Shown here one piece after another: positions 40,803-50,479 of a stretch of 64,000 nucleotides of DNA (the stretch's first letter is position 1; every line of letters starts with the position of its first letter). Under the pieces are notes generated by a model. That model ran no database searches. It saw nothing but the letters and a program-made list of their open reading frames with translations, and was not told where the DNA came from. Both the position numbers and the translations under genes were made by a program. The DNA is from Rothia nasimurium (GTDB lineage: Bacteria; Actinomycetota; Actinomycetes; Actinomycetales; Micrococcaceae), in the NCBI RefSeq assembly GCF_928381705.1, contig NZ_CAKMSR010000001.1, forward strand, positions 124,001-188,000. The letters run 5' to 3'.

Positions 40803-43391
40803 TTACTCGGCGGTGACGACCAGCCCGTCGACGGTGACATCGGGGTTGACGTCCACGCGTACGGTGTCGCCGTCCTTGATGGCACCGGCCAGGATTCCCT
40901 TGGCCAGGCGGTCGCCGATTTCGCGCTGCACGAGGCGGCGGAGCGGACGGGCCCCGTAGGCCGGGTCGTAGCCGGCAAGTCCCAGCCACTCGGTGGCGGC
41001 GTCGGTGACGTCCAGGGTCAGGCGGCGGTCTTCCAGGCGGCGGGCCATCGAAGCGATCTGTAGACCCACGATAGAGGCCAGGTCATCGGCTGAGAGGGGC
41101 TCAAACATGATGACCTCATCCAGGCGGTTGAGGAACTCCGGCTTGAAGCTGGCGTTCACGGTATTCATGACCGCGCTCTTTCGGGCTTCATCGTCGAGGT
41201 TCTGGTCAATCAGGAACTGGGAGCCCAGGTTAGAGGTCAGAATCAGGATGACATTGCGGAAGTCCACGGTGCGCCCCTGACCGTCGGTCAGACGTCCGTC
41301 GTCGAGCACCTGGAGCAGGATGTCGAAGACCTCGGGGTGGGCCTTTTCGACCTCGTCGAGCAGCACAACCGAGTAGGGGCGGCGGCGCACAGCTTCGGTG
41401 AGCTGGCCGCCCTCTTCGTAGCCAACGTACCCGGGAGGGGCACCGACCAGGCGGGCGACGGCGTGCTTTTCGGCGTATTCGCTCATGTCGATACGGACCA
41501 GGGCACGTTCGTCGTCGAACTGGAACTCGGCCAGGGCCTTGGCCAGCTCGGTTTTACCGACGCCGGTGGGGCCGAGGAAGAGGAAGGAGCCGATGGGACG
41601 GTCGGGGTCTGAGATTCCGGCGCGGGAGCGGCGCACGGCATCAGCCACGGCGGTGACTGCCTGGCGCTGACCGATCAGGCGCTTGCCCAGTTCGTCTTCC
41701 ATGTGCAGCAGCTTCTCAGATTCACCCTGGAGCATGCGCCCGGCGGGAATACCGGTCCAGGAAGAGATAACCTCGGCGATATCGTCGGCGGTCACTTCTT
41801 CAGAGACCATAGATTCTTCAGAGGCGGTGTTCTCGGCCTGCTGGGCTGCGGCCAGTTCAGCTTCAAGGGCGGGAATCTCACCGTAGAGCACGCGGGAGGC
41901 TTCAGCCAGGTTGCCTTCGCGCTGGGCGACTTCTGCCTTGGAGCGCAGCTCGTCGATTTGGGTTTTGAGGTCACCGACGCGGTTGAGACCTGCCTTTTCA
42001 GCTTCCCAGCGGGCGTTGAGGGCGTCCAGCTCTTCCTTCTTGTCGGCCATGTCTGCCCGCAGGGCTTCAAGGCGCTCGACGGAGGCGGGGTCGGTTTCGT
42101 TGGCCAGGGCCAGCTCTTCCATGGTCAGACGGTCAACGGCGCGACGCAGGGCGTCGATCTCTTCGGGAGCGGAGTCGATTTCCATGCGCAGACGGGAGGC
42201 TGCCTCGTCGATTAGGTCGATGGCCTTATCGGGCAGCTGGCGCGAGGGGATGTAGCGGTTGGACAGGTTCGCGGCAGCGACCAGGGCGGAGTCTGCAATG
42301 GCAACCTTGTGGTGGGCCTCGTATCGCTCTTTCAGACCGCGCAGAATACCGATGGTATCTTCCACGCTGGGCTCACCCACGTAGACCTGCTGGAAGCGGC
42401 GCTCTAGGGCGGCGTCCTTTTCGATGTTTTCGCGGTACTCATCGAGGGTAGTCGCACCGATCAGGCGCAGCTCACCGCGGGCCAGCATGGGCTTGAGCAT
42501 GTTGCCGGCGTCCATGGATCCCTCAGAGGCACCGGCTCCCACAACCGTGTGAATCTCGTCGATGAAGGTAACAATCTGCCCCTCAGACTTCTTGATATCT
42601 TCGAGCACGGCCTTGAGGCGCTCTTCGAATTCGCCGCGGTACTTGGCACCGGCGACCATAGCCCCCAGGTCCAGGGAGATCAGGGTCTTACCGCGCAGGG
42701 ATTCGGGCACGTCACCTGAGACCATACGCTGGGCCAGGCCCTCAACCACGGCGGTCTTACCGACACCGGGTTCACCGATGAGCACGGGGTTGTTCTTGGT
42801 GCGGCGGGAGAGCACCTGGATCACGCGGCGGATTTCGCTATCGCGCCCAATGACGGGGTCGAGTTTGCCTTCACGGGCAACGGCGGTCAGGTCGGTGCCG
42901 TACTGTTCTAGGGCACCGAAGGTGCCTTCGGGGTCGGGGGTGGTCACGGTGCGGTCTCCTCTCACGGTGGGAATAGTGTCTTCGATGGTTTTTTCGGTTG
43001 CCCCGGCTTTCTGCAGGGCACGGGCGGTGGCGTCATCACCGGTGGCGAGTGCCAGAAGCAGGATTTCAGTGGAGATATAGGTATCGCCGAACTGGGTGGC
43101 CTTGGCTTGGGCGGTTTGAATGGCGGTCAGGACGGCCCGGCTCGGCTGGGCTTGGGCAGCGGAGGCTCCCTGCACCTTGGGTAGTTTTGAAATCTCGGTG
43201 GACGCTGCCAGCGAGATGGCATCGACGTCGAGGCCGGCGGTTTTGAGGACGGCTACAGCCACTCCCTGCCGCTGGTCCATGAGGGCCTTGAGCAGGTGGG
43301 GAGTGTCGAGGGTGGGGTTGCCCGCAGTTTGGGCATTCATGTTGGCAGCCGAGAGGGCTTCTTGGCTCTTGGTTGTAAATTGGGCGTTCAT
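40803..43391 (-). CDS. clpB: Disaggregase chaperone ClpB
   Basis: An 862-residue Hsp100 protein: N-terminal Clp-N repeats, NBD1 with Walker A GEPGVGKT (206-213), the coiled-coil M domain (about 410-530), and NBD2 with Walker A GPTGVGKT (607-614). There is no IGL/F loop for ClpP binding, so it is ClpB and not ClpC. With DnaK it rescues aggregated proteins. A HAIR site at 43430-43450 indicates HspR control under heat stress. Confidence 0.97.
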   Translation of the reverse strand: MNAQFTTKSQEALSAANMNAQTAGNPTLDTPHLLKALMDQRQGVAVAVLKTAGLDVDAISLAASTEISKLPKVQGASAAQAQPSRAVLTAIQTAQAKATQFGDTYISTEILLLALATGDDATARALQKAGATEKTIEDTIPTVRGDRTVTTPDPEGTFGALEQYGTDLTAVAREGKLDPVIGRDSEIRRVIQVLSRRTKNNPVLIGEPGVGKTAVVEGLAQRMVSGDVPESLRGKTLISLDLGAMVAGAKYRGEFEERLKAVLEDIKKSEGQIVTFIDEIHTVVGAGASEGSMDAGNMLKPMLARGELRLIGATTLDEYRENIEKDAALERRFQQVYVGEPSVEDTIGILRGLKERYEAHHKVAIADSALVAAANLSNRYIPSRQLPDKAIDLIDEAASRLRMEIDSAPEEIDALRRAVDRLTMEELALANETDPASVERLEALRADMADKKEELDALNARWEAEKAGLNRVGDLKTQIDELRSKAEVAQREGNLAEASRVLYGEIPALEAELAAAQQAENTASEESMVSEEVTADDIAEVISSWTGIPAGRMLQGESEKLLHMEDELGKRLIGQRQAVTAVADAVRRSRAGISDPDRPIGSFLFLGPTGVGKTELAKALAEFQFDDERALVRIDMSEYAEKHAVARLVGAPPGYVGYEEGGQLTEAVRRRPYSVVLLDEVEKAHPEVFDILLQVLDDGRLTDGQGRTVDFRNVILILTSNLGSQFLIDQNLDDEARKSAVMNTVNASFKPEFLNRLDEVIMFEPLSADDLASIVGLQIASMARRLEDRRLTLDVTDAATEWLGLAGYDPAYGARPLRRLVQREIGDRLAKGILAGAIKDGDTVRVDVNPDVTVDGLVVTAE

Positions 43392-43429
43392 TGTTCTCCT
43401 TTACCTTTTGCGTTGGTAGTTTGTTCATA

Positions 43430-43450
43430 CTTGAGTCTACTACACTCAAC
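43430..43450 (-). promoter_or_regulatory. HAIR element (HspR operator) of clpB
   Basis: CTTGAGT-N7-ACTCAAC, one base from the actinobacterial HAIR consensus CTTGAGT-N7-ACTCAAG, 39 bases before the clpB start. Confidence 0.88.
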
Positions 43451-43606
43451 TATCTTGCGCTAGATATCTGAGGGGCAATTTTCTTTCCGCCCCTATCTAC
43501 CCCAAACCTACAGGTGTCTCGCACGGCGGGCACGCACGTCCGCCATCTTTCTCAGCCCACCACATCACCTTTACACTGGATAGCAGTCACTCACCCAAGG
43601 AGAACC

Positions 43607-44323
43607 ATGCCCCGCACCGCCTACGCCATCCGCCATGTCGCCTTTGAAGATCTTGGCATCTTTGAAGATTTACTCACCAAGCGAGGTTTTAGCGTCGAAT
43701 ACCGCGATGCCGGTATTGACGCCCTCAACACCCCCGAGGTGCGCGAGGCAGATTTGCTAATCATTCTGGGCGCCCCCATTAGCGTGAACGACACCCAGGA
43801 CTACCCCTTCCTCTTTGAAGAAGTAGAACTTATCAAGGCGCGCATTGCCGCCCAGAAACCCGTGCTGGGTATCTGCCTGGGAGCCCAGCAGATTGCTCTG
43901 GCAGCGGGCGCGCAGGTTGACCCCACCGGCGAAATCGAGCTGGGCTACTCCCCGGTAGAACTTACCGAAGCCGGGAAAGAATCAGTACTTGCGCCGCTCG
44001 GCAACGACCCCGTCCTCCACTGGCACGGCGATGCCTTTACCCTGCCCGAAGATTCCCTTAGCCTAGCCCGCACCCAGATGTGCGAGAATCAGGCCTTTAC
44101 CCTAGAGGACGCCGCAGGACGCCCCTACGCGCTAGCCCTCCAGTTCCATCTTGAGGTGAACCCCCGCCATATTGAGCAGTGGCTCATCGCCTACGCCGAC
44201 TACATCAGGGCCTCAGAACAGGACGTCGCGGTAATCCGCCGCGAAGCCTCCCTCTACGCTGAAAAACTGACTGCAGCTGCCACCGAGGTACTCACCGGCT
44301 GGCTCACTAGGGTAGAACTGTAA
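43607..44323 (+). CDS. Class I glutamine amidotransferase-like protein
   Basis: 238 residues from the ATG at 43607, after AAGGAGA. The domain is the class I GATase fold: GAPISVND, the nucleophile elbow GICLGAQQ (Cys about 93) and the catalytic QFHLEVNP near residue 180. It has no synthetase partner domain, like YfeJ/GuaA-like stand-alone proteins; possible gamma-glutamyl hydrolase activity is inferred. A TACACT -10 (43572-43577) lies upstream. Confidence 0.82.
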   Translation: MPRTAYAIRHVAFEDLGIFEDLLTKRGFSVEYRDAGIDALNTPEVREADLLIILGAPISVNDTQDYPFLFEEVELIKARIAAQKPVLGICLGAQQIALAAGAQVDPTGEIELGYSPVELTEAGKESVLAPLGNDPVLHWHGDAFTLPEDSLSLARTQMCENQAFTLEDAAGRPYALALQFHLEVNPRHIEQWLIAYADYIRASEQDVAVIRREASLYAEKLTAAATEVLTGWLTRVEL

Positions 44324-44349
44324 TAAGCCACCACCGCACGATTACAGGG

Positions 44350-44943
44350 CTAGTCGAGAAAGTCATACATGGACTCTTCTCGCTCAAGTCGCTCGCGGGT
44401 AGCCTCATCTAGTCCGCGGGTGAGAGCTCGCGCCCGCCGGTAGTCACTGATGGCCAGCAGCAGGGTGGCAATAGCGAATGAGAAGGTTAGAATTCCGCTG
44501 GTATTACCAAAGGCAGCAGAAAGACCGATAACATCGGGGCCCAGCAGGGCTGCCGCTGCCGAAATATTCTGCCCCTCTAGCCGGTCGGGAGCAACCATAC
44601 CGAAGAACCCGGCTAATACCCATGTGGAAGCAGCAACAAGGGCGGTAACAGGCGGCAGCCCCGCCCGCTTTCCGGCGCCCTGCAGCCCCATCTCTTTATA
44701 GGAAAACAGGGCAGCTACCAGCAGAATAATGAGCAGGGCGGGGCCGAACGATATCGCGTAAATAGGCACAAGCTCTCCCCCAGCACCAAAGAGGGCGCGC
44801 CCGGCGGTAATCCAGGCAGCCGACGCACAAGCCATGGGTACCAGCAGATAGGCCAGTGCCTGACGCACAAGGCCCGACTGCCGCTGTAGACGCGGGTGGG
44901 CAGAAGCAGAGTCAGGGCTAGATGTAGAGTGCTCTTGGTTCAC
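44350..44943 (-). CDS. Four-helix membrane protein of unknown family
   Basis: A 197-residue protein with a polar N terminus and four hydrophobic helices (about 28-50, 60-82, 98-117, 148-168), ending in an acidic SMYDFLD tail. I do not recognise a family. It lies convergent with the amidotransferase gene and divergent from the HAD gene. The strong codon bias like its neighbours suggests a real gene. Confidence 0.6.
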   Translation of the reverse strand: MNQEHSTSSPDSASAHPRLQRQSGLVRQALAYLLVPMACASAAWITAGRALFGAGGELVPIYAISFGPALLIILLVAALFSYKEMGLQGAGKRAGLPPVTALVAASTWVLAGFFGMVAPDRLEGQNISAAAALLGPDVIGLSAAFGNTSGILTFSFAIATLLLAISDYRRARALTRGLDEATRERLEREESMYDFLD

Positions 44944-44993
44944 CCCACCTATCCTAACCGGGCAGAGCTCTGCGGACGGGTAGGGTGGTATAT

Positions 44994-45644
44994 ATGAGCA
45001 GACTTGAAGCTATTTTCTTTGACCACGACGGAACCCTTGTAGACACCGAGCCCCTCTGGGCAGAGGCCAAAACCGCACTGACTGCCGAGTTCGGAGCTAC
45101 CTGGACCGAACAAGATACCCTCATGACCCTGGGCAAGCCTGCCGCAGTCACCTTCGCCCGCATGCAGGAGCTGGGTGCAGATGTTTCTGCTGACGAGCTC
45201 TACGACCGCCTTAAGGCTAAGATGTCGGTTCTCTTGAAGGACGCCCGTGTGGAGCTCCTGCCCGGCATTGAGGCGCTCTTGGCGCAGGTGGCCGAGGCGG
45301 GCGTCCCCGCAGGAATTGTCACCAACGCGACCACCGAGGTTGCCGCCAACACCGCCAAGCTGGCACCGGAGGGGCTTTTCAAAACCCTGGTCACCGATGA
45401 GCAGGTCACTCACGCTAAGCCCGACCCCGAGCCCTATCTGCTTGCAGCCCGCAATTTAGGGGTAGACCCCGCTAACTGTATTGCTGTAGAGGATTCTGCT
45501 TCTGGCGCTCAGAGTGCTATGGCCGCAGGCATGAAAGTGGTCGTCGTGCCCGGTATGACCGAGGTGCCCGAACATCTGGGCCACGCCCGTTATGCCCACA
45601 CGGAGCTCACCCTTGATAAGATTCGGGCATTGATCGAAGGCTAA
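44994..45644 (+). CDS. HAD-superfamily phosphatase
   Basis: 216 residues from the ATG at 44994. HAD motifs are FFDHDGTLVD (motif I, Asp-His-Asp), VTNAT (II), KPDPEP (III Lys) and AVEDSASGAQSA (IV). It resembles beta-phosphoglucomutase/phosphoglycolate-phosphatase-type HADs; the substrate cannot be called. TAGGGT (44981-44986) is suitably placed for a leaderless start at this ATG. Confidence 0.87.
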   Translation: MSRLEAIFFDHDGTLVDTEPLWAEAKTALTAEFGATWTEQDTLMTLGKPAAVTFARMQELGADVSADELYDRLKAKMSVLLKDARVELLPGIEALLAQVAEAGVPAGIVTNATTEVAANTAKLAPEGLFKTLVTDEQVTHAKPDPEPYLLAARNLGVDPANCIAVEDSASGAQSAMAAGMKVVVVPGMTEVPEHLGHARYAHTELTLDKIRALIEG

Positions 45645-45664
45645 GAGCTACATTGCCACACAGA

Positions 45665-45698
45665 AAAGGCGGGTCTATCGCGCGATAGACCCGCCTTT
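45665..45698. terminator. Bidirectional terminator between the HAD gene and dps
   Basis: A 34-base perfect palindrome: AAAGGCGGGTCTATCG, CG, and the complement, ending in TTT, between convergent genes. Confidence 0.9.
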
Positions 45699-45729
45699 AG
45701 TGCGTGGTTCGAGTTTTAAGCTCTGCGGC

Positions 45730-46233
45730 TTACTTGAGGTTACCCTGGCCGTCTTCGAGGTGGCCGCGCAGGAACCACTGGAAGAGCTCCAGTTCAGCGG
45801 TCTGGCCAATCAGCAGGTCCTCGGTGATGGGGTCGATGTCGCCCACCTTTGCAATAGCTGCACGGTGGTCTTCAACCACAACGTTGTAGACCTCGTTCAG
45901 GGCACGGATGTGAGTCATAGCGTCTGCACGGTCAACATCGTATTCAGCCCAGGTGCGCTTTTCAACCAGGTCACCGGAGAGGCCGTTGGGGGCTACACCC
46001 ATGGTGGCCATGCGCTCTGCAATGGCGTCAACGAAGCCGCGTACCAGGTCGACCTGGGGGTCGAGCATTTCGTGAACGGCGATGAAGTTGGGGCCAACGA
46101 CGTTCCAATGGGCGTGCTTAAGCACCAGGTGCAGGTCGTTCAGGGCGTGCAGGCGAAGCTGCAGAACGTCGGCTACGTGGTGGCCTGATTCTTCGGTGAG
46201 ACCGGGGACGGTGAATGATGCGTACTTGCTCAT
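45730..46233 (-). CDS. dps: DNA-binding ferritin-like protein Dps
   Basis: 167 residues from the ATG at 46231-46233 after AAAGGAAG. Dps features are the HWNVVGPNFIAVHEMLD ferroxidase segment (His and Asp ligands), a four-helix pattern, and a C-terminal ELELFQWFLRGHLED helix. It stores iron and protects DNA against peroxide as a dodecamer. Its promoter and two upstream regulatory dyads are listed separately. Confidence 0.95.
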   Translation of the reverse strand: MSKYASFTVPGLTEESGHHVADVLQLRLHALNDLHLVLKHAHWNVVGPNFIAVHEMLDPQVDLVRGFVDAIAERMATMGVAPNGLSGDLVEKRTWAEYDVDRADAMTHIRALNEVYNVVVEDHRAAIAKVGDIDPITEDLLIGQTAELELFQWFLRGHLEDGQGNLK

Positions 46234-46301
46234 GAGTGAGACTTCCTTTCGAAAGTGATGACCGGTATTTTTCAAAGCTCCGGCTGGCTTGCTGTACTTC
46301 T

Positions 46302-46330
46302 AGCCTACGCACTCTCAACAGCGTTTTCAA
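46302..46330 (-). promoter_or_regulatory. dps promoter
   Basis: Read leftward: TTGAAA (-35, 46325-46330), a 17-base spacer, TAGGCT (-10, 46302-46307). Confidence 0.75.
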
Positions 46331-46333
46331 GCA

Positions 46334-46356
46334 TTATTATGATTAATTCATAATAA
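46334..46356 (-). promoter_or_regulatory. AT-rich dyad upstream of dps
   Basis: TTATTATGA-N5-TCATAATAA, 9-bp perfect arms ending three bases before the dps -35. It resembles a Fur/PerR-family operator in size and composition; the regulator is unknown. Confidence 0.6.
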
Positions 46357-46397
46357 GCAAAACCTTGTTTGACCTGCTGGAACACCTTATTTCTGTC

Positions 46398-46416
46398 TTA
46401 GTTAAGCCTTACCTGA
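46398..46416 (-). promoter_or_regulatory. DtxR/IdeR-type iron box
   Basis: TTAGTTAAGCCTTACCTGA matches the 19-base DtxR consensus TTAGGTTAGCCTAACCTAA at 15 positions. It lies about 70 bases upstream of the dps -35. IdeR is encoded at 61109-61801. Confidence 0.55.
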
Positions 46417-46471
46417 CCACACTCTGGCTAGATATTTCAGGCAGTCAAACCACATAAACCCATTTAACATA

Positions 46472-46508
46472 AAGGTTCACGCGCCACAGATGGTGGAGCG
46501 TGAACCTT
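46472..46508 (-). terminator. Terminator of the membrane-protein gene at 46548
   Basis: An 11-bp stem, AAGGTTCACGC/GCGTGAACCTT, with an inner CCAC/GTGG, just past the stop codon of the gene to its right. Confidence 0.8.
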
Positions 46509-46547
46509 GATGCAATCAATGAGACTGGTTATGCAACCCGCTGATGA

Positions 46548-47597
46548 CTAGATTTTTTCAGCAGAGCGGCCAGTGCGGGCACCAAGCAGACCACCCAGGG
46601 CGGTGATGATCATAGCCAAAATGAGACCACAGAAAGTGTACAGGGAGTACTTAGCGGTGTTGTTCATAGCATCGTTTGCTACAACAACAGCCTGATCAAA
46701 GGTTTCTTGAGCATTGTTTGCCAGGTTATTCAGGGTTTCCTCAGCCTTCTGTACGCCCTCTTCATATGAGGTCACGATATTGTTAGCAGCCGATCGCGAT
46801 TGAGCTGCGGTGAGGTTAGTGTTAGCTTCAATTTCACGAGCCAGAGCATCCTCGTCGATCTGCTCAGTGATTGATGCAATACGATCTTCAATGTTTGCAC
46901 GAACATCCTCTGCAACAACAGAAGAATCTTCACCGTCTACAATGATTCGCTGAGCAGCTACCTGCAGGTCAGCAACGGTTTCATCAACTTGGGCCTGGAG
47001 ATAGTCGGGGTGCAGCTGCTCAATGGAGCTATTAGCAAGCGCCTGACGCACATCAGCAGAGACACCCTCGGCATCAACATCAATTCGGTCGGTATTGATA
47101 TTCGAAACAGCCTGAGCCGCCGCCGATGACGCACTTGAAACAGCACCGCCAGCCGCACCAAGCATGTTACCCAGCGCCCCAAATGCAGAAGATACTGCGC
47201 TCACAGCTAGAACCACAATGGCAATAACACCCAGTGCCCACGTAAGGAACCCGTGAATCAAGCCCGCCTTGTTAGCGGTCAAACCAGCAATAAAGCCCGC
47301 CACACCAAGAGAAACAGCCAAAGAAAAAATAGTCCAGATTATCAGACCAGTTCCGACACCTTCCGTTGGGTTTTCAGCAGTCAGGTCGGTACCTCCAAGC
47401 CCCACCGCAGTTCCCACAAGAGAGAAGAGTGCAGAGAGAGCGATGAAGGTAACTAGACCAGCAAAGATGCTTCGCCATGAGATGTTACTACCTGCCTCAA
47501 GACGGGCATCTTGGGCAATAATCTGGCGGAGAGAGCCGCGTGCGATACCCCGAGGCGCGTTAGCGCCTGACTCAACAACCCCTACATTTTCGGTCAT
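46548..47597 (-). CDS. Membrane protein with coiled-coil domain, family not recognised
   Basis: A 349-residue protein with three N-terminal helices (about 43-66, 84-107, 115-140, including GFIAGLTANKAGLIHGFLTW in parts), an Ala/Ser-rich loop, an acidic helical region of about 140 residues, and one C-terminal helix (about 318-338). The N-terminal part resembles small YrzE/PhnA-like membrane domains, but this is uncertain. Base composition is more AT-rich than most neighbours, suggesting acquisition. It stands alone with its own terminator. Confidence 0.65.
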   Translation of the reverse strand: MTENVGVVESGANAPRGIARGSLRQIIAQDARLEAGSNISWRSIFAGLVTFIALSALFSLVGTAVGLGGTDLTAENPTEGVGTGLIIWTIFSLAVSLGVAGFIAGLTANKAGLIHGFLTWALGVIAIVVLAVSAVSSAFGALGNMLGAAGGAVSSASSAAAQAVSNINTDRIDVDAEGVSADVRQALANSSIEQLHPDYLQAQVDETVADLQVAAQRIIVDGEDSSVVAEDVRANIEDRIASITEQIDEDALAREIEANTNLTAAQSRSAANNIVTSYEEGVQKAEETLNNLANNAQETFDQAVVVANDAMNNTAKYSLYTFCGLILAMIITALGGLLGARTGRSAEKI

Positions 47598-47973
47598 AAT
47601 TTTTCCTTTAGATACATGATCAACTAATCAAGAATTTTAAGTATGAGACACAATATCACTCTAGAAGATAGTGCATACCCTCTATTTATAGCACGTACAC
47701 TTTCATTCATGAGCTACCGACAACCCCAATAATCAAGGTTTAGGTGACGCAGCATCACTACCGCCATGCTCAAAATCACGAAAATTTTTACTAGTCAAGT
47801 AGCGATTTCAACAGCATATCGATAAGTAAACTTTGCGTCACCACCATGAAAAATGGGATTCATTTCATAAGTAGGCTTGACTGCTAGGAGATATCTCTGA
47901 GGCACGAACAGTCAGAACCAGAATGCTAAAATATAGGGTTAGACCCGCATCGGCCAAGCGAAACTCTTTCACC
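47598..47973. other. AT-rich gene-free stretch before the ferritin-VIT gene
   Basis: 376 bases with composition well below the window average in GC. A likely -10 (TAAAAT or TATAGG near 47927-47937) precedes the VIT gene. ATGAAA and TTTCAT near 47846-47868 form a loose dyad. Nothing else is recognisable. Confidence 0.5.
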
Positions 47974-49098
47974 ATGCCTACGACCAGTTCTCAACCTTCA
48001 CCTTCACGCACCTTCCCCAGTTGCGCCCAGATTCGCCGCTGGCGCCGCTACCTGGCTGAAGAAATCTCAGAAGCTCGTATCTATGCCGCCCTGGCAGAGC
48101 GTGCCGAAGGAAAAGAAGCAGAGATTCTCCGGGAGGTTGCTCAGGCTGAGGAGCGCCACCAAAATCACTGGCGGGAACTGTTAGGCGAGCACGCTTACCC
48201 CGAACCCAAGCCGTCTATCTCCGCCAGATTCCTGCAACTTCTTGCTAAGAACTTTGGGTCAGTTTTTGTGCTCGCCCTAGCCCAGCGTGCCGAGGGCCGC
48301 TCACCTTATGCGGAGGACCCCGACGCCACTGAAGCCATGGCCGCCGATGAAGCAATTCACGAAGAGATTATTCGAGCACTGTCTACCTCTGGCCGTGAAA
48401 AACTCTCGGGCAACTTCCGCGCCGCCGTCTTTGGCGCAAATGATGGTCTAGTATCGAATGCTGCTCTCATCATGGGCGTGGGGGCTTCTGGCGTCAGCAG
48501 CTCTATGGTGCTTCTTTCAGGCGTCGCAGGCCTACTGGCTGGCGCCCTCTCCATGGCCGCCGGCGAGTTCGTTTCTGTGCGCTCCCAGCGTGAACTCCTG
48601 GACGCTTCTCGCCCAACCCAGGTCACCCTCAACGTTGCCCACCAGCTCGATATTAACCAGAATGAACTAGAACTGATTTACAAGGCTCGAGGCATGAGCG
48701 AGGAAGCTGCCCGCCACCGTGCCATGGAGCGCTTCGGCTATTTCACCTGCGACTGCGATCCCTCACTCTCCTTCCGCAATGATATTGAGGGCGAAGAGGT
48801 TGAGGACGCCCACGGCGCACTCGGCAGCGATGTGGGGGCTGCGGCCTCCAGTTTCTGCTTCTTTGCATCCGGCGCATTGATCCCGATTCTTCCCTATATT
48901 TTTGGCATGTCGGGCGGTGCAGCCATGCTGGTTGCCATGCTGCTAGTGGGCTTTGCGCTGATGGTCACCGGTGGCGTGGTGGGTCTTCTTTCGGGAGCCT
49001 CCCCCTTCAAGCGCGGCCTGCGCCAGCTAGCGATCGGTTACGGGGCGGCCCTAGCTACTTATCTACTAGGGTTGGCATTCAATACAGTGGTTCTCTAG
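47974..49098 (+). CDS. Ferritin-like domain fused to VIT1/CCC1 iron-manganese transporter
   Basis: 374 residues from the ATG at 47974. Residues 20-150 form a rubrerythrin-like four-helix part with Glu/His ligands (EISEARIYAAL, EAEILREVAQAEERHQNHW). The VIT1 membrane domain follows (FGANDGLVSNAALIMGV, then SMAAGEFVSVRSQ), with five helices. In mbfA-type proteins of this design the ferritin part senses or delivers Fe/Mn for export. An in-frame ATG at 47923 is a possible earlier start. It lies two genes from dps, so this may be an iron-handling neighbourhood. Confidence 0.88.
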   Translation: MPTTSSQPSPSRTFPSCAQIRRWRRYLAEEISEARIYAALAERAEGKEAEILREVAQAEERHQNHWRELLGEHAYPEPKPSISARFLQLLAKNFGSVFVLALAQRAEGRSPYAEDPDATEAMAADEAIHEEIIRALSTSGREKLSGNFRAAVFGANDGLVSNAALIMGVGASGVSSSMVLLSGVAGLLAGALSMAAGEFVSVRSQRELLDASRPTQVTLNVAHQLDINQNELELIYKARGMSEEAARHRAMERFGYFTCDCDPSLSFRNDIEGEEVEDAHGALGSDVGAAASSFCFFASGALIPILPYIFGMSGGAAMLVAMLLVGFALMVTGGVVGLLSGASPFKRGLRQLAIGYGAALATYLLGLAFNTVVL

Positions 49099-49219
49099 AT
49101 AGACACACAACCATCTGCCCAGAAACACCTGTCAGGACATGGCAAGTTATTAAACCCTGCATGTCAGAAATACCTAGACTTGCAGGGTTTTACCGCGCAT
49201 ATTTCACAGAAGGTTTACC

Positions 49220-50031
49220 ATGTCACATCATCAAAAAGTTCTCTAACCCAACCGCAGAACCTTGGTGAAGGGGGCAGCCTGGGCAGCGCCTGCCGTTATC
49301 TCCAGCGCCACTATCCCCGCTTATGCGGCCTCACACGGTGCATTACAACTACCCGATTTAGCGGTGGGGCCGAATACGACTGGGGGTACGCGGCAAGAAG
49401 GTGCCACAAGCACAACCCAGACCTTGACTCTGGGTGGCCAATTCTTCATCACGGATTTACCAGCCAATATCACCGTCACCAGTATTAAATACGAGGTCTG
49501 GACCTCTAACTGCATAGACCAGAAATCTTCTGGACCCGGTATTTTCTGGATTGGTAACACCTCCGCCCAGTACTCTTCTTGCGCAGTTAGAAACACATCA
49601 ACGAGCCAAATCCCCTGGACCACCGACGTCACGAAAACCCATTTGGCACCTAGGACTAAACGAATGACCGTTGATGCCACCCCAGGGTTACCAACCCTTA
49701 CGCACCCTTTGTACTTATAGTGCAAAGCACTCAAAACTTGGTGAACCATACTTACCCTTCGGGCGCAACTGAACAATCTTGGAACCTCATTATGACCTGG
49801 GACCCCAGCACGGGCGCTAATACTGATGGTCACTATTCAACTTCTTCTACATCCTCTGATTGCCGCAATTTCACCACAGGACCATCAGGGCGCTTCCCCA
49901 TTGTGTACAGCGGTGCAGTTCCCCCAGCCAGCTCCAATAACGTGAATAGCACTTACAAAGGTGAAACCCTGATTACGATTACCCTCTCAAACGGCCAGAC
50001 ACTCACCCACCGTTCTATATCGGGATCATAG
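49220..50031 (+). pseudogene. Broken Tat-exported surface/secreted protein
   Basis: The ATG at 49220 opens MSHHQKVL, then an in-frame TAA at 49244 interrupts it, and PNRRTLVKGAAWAAPAVIS continues, matching the Tat signal of the intact gene at 50480 (SRRNLAKGVAWAAPVVIS). A second lesion, a frameshift near 49690, separates the first part (to 49720) from a part in another frame that runs to 50031 (NPYAPFVLIVQST...). No long homopolymer lies at the shift. Restart at TTG 49262 would lose the twin Arg. The mature region is a Ser/Thr-rich beta-type sequence of unknown function. Confidence 0.75.
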
Positions 50032-50053
50032 GCCTCCCTTGAACCCATATACA

Positions 50054-50087
50054 AAGGGCGCCCACCGCTATTTGGTGGGGCGCCCTT
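50054..50087 (+). terminator. Terminator after the Tat pseudogene
   Basis: AAGGGCGCCCACC pairs with GGTGGGGCGCCCTT (one bulge) around a 7-base loop. Confidence 0.8.
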
Positions 50088-50479
50088 ATTACACAGAGTC
50101 CAGCGATAACCTCTAGACGACACCCCCCCAAGAGGGGACGAAGGCGTTGTAATAAGCACTTACTGATATCCGGCACCCCAACACATGCTCCAGAGATGGT
50201 CACCCCCGCACACAGCCACACCCCAAAAAGCATTTTCTAGCACCTGACGCCTTAATCACATGGATTCCCCCAGTTAAACTGTCTCGGGAATCAGCACATT
50301 TCTGCTAATATGTTTTCAACCTAGGTTTTTAGGATATTTTAGTAGCCTTAGTGAACTCTTTGGCTTTTCCATATCTTCAAACCCTCTAACGGCTTTATCT
50401 CCCAGTGTGCATGCTGGAGTCACTCGCCAAAATGGTCTCGCATTGATCACTTAACCTCACCCTTTAGCAAAGGAAACCA
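50088..50479. other. Gene-free stretch before the intact Tat protein gene
   Basis: 392 bases. A perfect 10-base palindrome, AACCTAGGTT, lies at about 50319-50328 within an AT-rich block that probably holds the promoter. No open reading frame with a plausible start is seen. Confidence 0.45.

Noticed and set aside
49680-49730. Programmed frameshift or phase variation as the cause of the split Tat gene
   Set aside because: No homopolymer or slippery heptamer at the shift, and a separate nonsense codon already disrupts the same gene.
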